A stretch of DNA of 8,997 nucleotides from Comamonadaceae bacterium. GTDB lineage: Bacteria; Pseudomonadota; Gammaproteobacteria; Burkholderiales; Burkholderiaceae_C. Below, piece by piece: positions 6,808 to 8,997 of this stretch (the first letter of the stretch is position 1; each line of letters begins with the position of its first letter). The stretch spans positions 1 through 8,997 of the forward strand of contig CANBRV010000078.1 in NCBI GenBank assembly GCA_947372005.1, written 5' to 3'. The notes beneath the pieces were generated by a model. That model saw only the letters and a program-made list of their open reading frames with translations. It did not search any database and was not told the DNA's origin. A program made the translations under genes and the position numbers.

Positions 6808-8110
6808 AGCGCAGTGCCTCCGCAGGATTAACACGGCTGGCGCGCCAGCTGGGATAGAGCGTCGCCGCGAATGCGAGCACTAACGCAATAACTGTAATCG
6901 GCACAATATCGCCGCTTTGCGGCTCGCTTGGCATACGGCTAATCAAATAAATATCGCGCGGCAAGAAACTCGCGTTAAACAGATGTTCAATCGCTGGCAC
7001 GATGATGTCAATGTTGTACGCAATGCCAAGACCAAGCAGCAATCCTGCCAGCGTTCCCACCACGCCCACTGCCGCGCCTTGCACCACAAAAATGCCCATG
7101 ATGGAGCGCGGCGTTGCGCCAAGTGTTCTAAGGATCGCGATGTCAGCACGTTTGTCTGTCACCGTCATCACCAACGTACTGACCAAATTGAATGCCGCCA
7201 CCGCAACGATGAGCGTCAAAATGATGAACATCATGGTTTTTTCGACCTGCACAGCCGCAAACCAAGTACGATTTTGTTTCGTCCAATCTCGAACATAAAG
7301 ATTACCAAGATCTGTTTTAAGAGATAAGGCTTGCGACAACTCGTCGCCTACCTGCAGCGCTGTATGCAAATCACGTAATTTGACGCGGACACCGGTTGCG
7401 CCTTCCAATCTAAAAATTTTGGCAGCATCATTGACATGCACCATCGCAAGATTGGCGTCGTACTCGTAATGACCCGAATTGAAGGTGCCCAGCACTCTCA
7501 TTTGCTTGAGGCGTGGCGTCACGCCAGCAGGGGTCACTTGGCCGCTCGGCGCAATCAAGGTCACCACATCGCCCGCCATCACACCCAAGCGCTTGGCTAG
7601 ATCATTGCCCAAAACAATGCCAAATTCACCCTCGCGCAAGGCTTGAAAGACAAAGCGCGAGCGCTCATTGATCACATCACTCACCTCAGACTCCAACTCT
7701 GGTGCAATGCCGCGAACAAGTACACCCTTCATATCCTCGCCCCGTGCCAGCAATGCCTGCGCATCAATAAACGGGGCTGCTCCCACCACCTCGCGGTTCT
7801 TTTTCATTTCAGCAATAGTGCCCAGTACATCGCGCAATGCGCCGCCATCATTCGCGATGACTTCAATGTGAGAAACCACGCCCAGCATACGATCGCGAAC
7901 TTCTTTTTGAAAACCATTCATCACCGACAAAACGATGATGAGCGCGGCCACACCGAGTCCAATCCCCAGCATCGATACACCCGAGATAAAGGAGATAAAT
8001 CCATTTCGCCTTGTGCCCCGCCCCGCCCTTGTGTAACGCCAACCGAGCAACCACTCATAGGGAATTTCATACGTCTTAGAGAAAATTTTCATAAGAGACA
8101 ATTGTGGCAT
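6800..8110 (-). CDS. lolC: LolC/LolE-family permease of the lipoprotein-releasing ABC transporter
   Basis: Inner-membrane permease, 436 residues, with the four-helix MacB/FtsX-type topology. TM1 is at about 38-66 (FISFISGVSMLGIGLGVAAL), and a large periplasmic domain spans about 67-290. TM2 is at 293-316, TM3 at 338-366, and TM4 at 402-421, ending in PAEALRYE. With LolD it extracts lipoproteins and hands them to LolA. The start is decided by a strong AGGAGG 8 bases before ATG 8110; the usual family start MKIFS would be at 8092 but has no ribosome site. Only one permease gene accompanies lolD here, in contrast to the lolCDE order of E. coli, so it may act as a homodimer (the LolF-type arrangement) unless a second copy lies elsewhere. 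The start codon overlaps the divergent gene's ATG. Confidence 0.93.
   Translation of the reverse strand: MPQLSLMKIFSKTYEIPYEWLLGWRYTRAGRGTRRNGFISFISGVSMLGIGLGVAALIIVLSVMNGFQKEVRDRMLGVVSHIEVIANDGGALRDVLGTIAEMKKNREVVGAAPFIDAQALLARGEDMKGVLVRGIAPELESEVSDVINERSRFVFQALREGEFGIVLGNDLAKRLGVMAGDVVTLIAPSGQVTPAGVTPRLKQMRVLGTFNSGHYEYDANLAMVHVNDAAKIFRLEGATGVRVKLRDLHTALQVGDELSQALSLKTDLGNLYVRDWTKQNRTWFAAVQVEKTMMFIILTLIVAVAAFNLVSTLVMTVTDKRADIAILRTLGATPRSIMGIFVVQGAAVGVVGTLAGLLLGLGIAYNIDIIVPAIEHLFNASFLPRDIYLISRMPSEPQSGDIVPITVIALVLAFAATLYPSWRASRVNPAEALRYE
6817..6821 (-). promoter_or_regulatory. Ribosome binding site of lolD, inside the end of lolC
   Basis: GGAGG on the minus strand, 9 bases before ATG 6807. It lies in the last codons of lolC and decides the lolD start in favour of 6807 rather than 6834. 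Confidence 0.6.
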
Positions 8111-8942
8111 GGTCAACACCTCCTCATTCATCATCCCTTTCGCCTCCAGCTTGGACGAGGCCTGCCAAGCCACGATCAAGCGACTTGCTCTGCAAAACCT
8201 TTCTCGCTTTCTAAGGCAGGCTGATCTGGCACATCTGGATAAGGGCGACGAATTCGATTTCATTCCTCCGCACGAACGTGTGCTCCAAGCGTCCATGCAA
8301 GTCGTTGTCACGCCCTGCCACTGGTCGGTTGGCATTGACAACATCCGCATGGATAACCCAGTCGATTTGGAGCTTACGGATGGCGAATCTCGGGCACTGT
8401 TAGCAGCAGTATTGCCTTACTTTGAAAGCGACGGTATCCTATTAACTTACGATCAGCCCTTACGCTGGTTGGCACAGGGGGAAGCCTTATCCAGCATGGT
8501 CATGCAAGGTATTCGCTTCGCTTCGTTAGATCGAGTGATCGGTCGCAATGTGGATGTCTGGCAACCGAAAAGCGATGCCAGCAAGGCCGTTCGCCGCTTG
8601 CAAAACGAAATACAAATGCTGCTCTATACCCACCCGATGAACGACGCTCGCGAAGCGCATGGCTTGCCGACGGTCAACTCGTTTTGGCTCAGTCACGCGG
8701 TCAATAACGATATGCGTTTTGACTTTTCCTTGCGCGACAGCGCCCTACGCGGCGACTGGAAAACTTGGTCACAGGCTTGGGAGGCATTAGATAAAAAGCT
8801 CTCGCAAGCCACTCAGATCACGCTCTGCGGGGAGCGCCATTCCATCAGGCTTGCAGCGCCATCGCCCCGAACACTCGCACAAAAAGCAAAACGCTTATTT
8901 CAACCCAAGCCTAGCGTGCAGTCCATTTTGGAGTCGCTATGA
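8109..8942 (+). CDS. Conserved protein of the family often annotated 'phosphoglycerate mutase', upstream of recJ
   Basis: A 277-residue soluble protein without signal peptide or membrane segments. I recognise it as a Burkholderiales family usually found next to recJ and labelled phosphoglycerate mutase or regulatory protein. Conserved-looking segments are DEFDFIPPHERVL (47-59), TPCHWSVG (68-75), SLDRVIGRNVDVW (139-151), RRLQNEIQMLLYTHPMNDARE (starting at 162) and VNSFWLS (189-195). I see no phosphoglycerate mutase catalytic motif (no RHG phosphohistidine, no alkaline-phosphatase-type metal cluster), so the name should not be read as an activity. Compared with relatives as I remember them, the stretch between HER (56) and TPCHW (68) is short. 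The ATG at 8109 is the only start upstream of the family's usual IIPFA beginning, although its ribosome site is weak. The stop overlaps recJ by four bases (ATGA), implying coupled translation. Real function unknown. Confidence 0.78.
   Translation: MVNTSSFIIPFASSLDEACQATIKRLALQNLSRFLRQADLAHLDKGDEFDFIPPHERVLQASMQVVVTPCHWSVGIDNIRMDNPVDLELTDGESRALLAAVLPYFESDGILLTYDQPLRWLAQGEALSSMVMQGIRFASLDRVIGRNVDVWQPKSDASKAVRRLQNEIQMLLYTHPMNDAREAHGLPTVNSFWLSHAVNNDMRFDFSLRDSALRGDWKTWSQAWEALDKKLSQATQITLCGERHSIRLAAPSPRTLAQKAKRLFQPKPSVQSILESL
8119..8124 (-). promoter_or_regulatory. Strong ribosome binding site of lolC within the divergent gene
   Basis: A perfect AGGAGG on the minus strand, 8 bases before ATG 8110. 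It is embedded in codons 4-6 of the plus-strand gene and is the reason for extending LolC six codons beyond the usual MKIFS start. The lolC promoter must lie further inside the same plus-strand gene; I see no convincing -35/-10 pair. Confidence 0.75.
8930..8933 (+). promoter_or_regulatory. Ribosome binding site of recJ
   Basis: GGAG 5 bases before ATG 8939, in the last codons of the upstream gene. It supports the ATGA-overlap start of recJ. Confidence 0.55.
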
Positions 8943-8997
8943 GCAGCAACATCCATATTTCAGCACGCGATGTACCGCCTCGCACGCAGTGGGCATT
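8939..8997 (+). CDS. recJ: Start of RecJ, single-strand-DNA-specific 5'-3' exonuclease (cut by window edge)
   Basis: Only 19 codons are visible. The peptide contains SARDVPPRTQWA, which resembles the N-terminal signature of betaproteobacterial RecJ (R-x-V-P-P-R-x-x-W). RecJ degrades single-stranded DNA in RecF-pathway recombination and mismatch repair; its DHH active site lies outside the window. The assignment rests on this short signature and on the neighbour, whose family is usually found directly before recJ. The start overlaps the upstream stop (ATGA) and has GGAG 5 bases before it. Confidence 0.75.
   Translation, partial: MSSNIHISARDVPPRTQWA

Noticed and set aside
6917..7327. 136-codon plus-strand open frame antisense to lolC
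   Set aside because: A shadow frame rich in His, Arg and Gln over the TM2-TM4 coding region of LolC, with no supporting ribosome site.
7643..8224. 193-codon plus-strand open frame antisense to lolC
   Set aside because: The His/Arg/Asn-rich translation is typical of a shadow frame. LolC is clearly the coding strand, and the right end also overlaps the real gene starting at 8109 in another frame.

Overview
This 9-kb window looks like ordinary chromosomal sequence from a betaproteobacterium, probably of the order Burkholderiales. The evidence is a Bug-type solute-binding protein, a short spermidine-synthase-like methyltransferase, and the 'phosphoglycerate mutase'-named family gene placed directly before recJ. 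Base composition is close to balanced by eye, with AT-rich non-coding gaps. Genus cannot be decided from the sequence alone. There is no rRNA, tRNA, CRISPR array, insertion sequence or phage gene.

Left block (minus strand, read from about 3708 down to 1): a methyltransferase of the spermidine-synthase fold, a periplasmic Bug/TctC-type binding protein, the tyrosine recombinase XerD, and the first 331 residues of MiaB (tRNA methylthiotransferase), which runs off the window. Gaps are 36, 0 and 40 bases, so this could be one transcript mixing unrelated jobs: small-molecule capture, chromosome dimer resolution and tRNA modification.

Middle (plus strand, 3783-5339): two tandem genes for exported proteins that share a paralogous TPR-like block. 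Only the second carries a C-terminal NTF2-like domain. They are divided by a 96-base gap holding a long, nearly perfect hairpin without a T-tract. This pair is the least explained part of the window. A 74-base AT-rich divergent promoter region separates it from the left block. Its 3' end overlaps tatD tail to tail by 27 bases.

Right block: lolC (permease), lolD (ATPase) and tatD (metal-dependent DNase-family hydrolase) are overlapping minus-strand genes. They form the lipoprotein-releasing ABC transporter plus a co-transcribed hydrolase. Facing away from lolC is a conserved gene of unsettled function, which overlaps by four bases the start of recJ, cut by the right edge. The lolC start and the divergent gene's start share a CATG, so there is no intergenic space between two divergent transcription units.

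Coding density is very high and there is no gene-free stretch over 100 bases. I did not find a convincing undescribed system. The best leads are the secreted TPR pair with its hairpin, the zero-length divergent junction at 8108-8111, and the co-transcribed orphan binding protein and methyltransferase.
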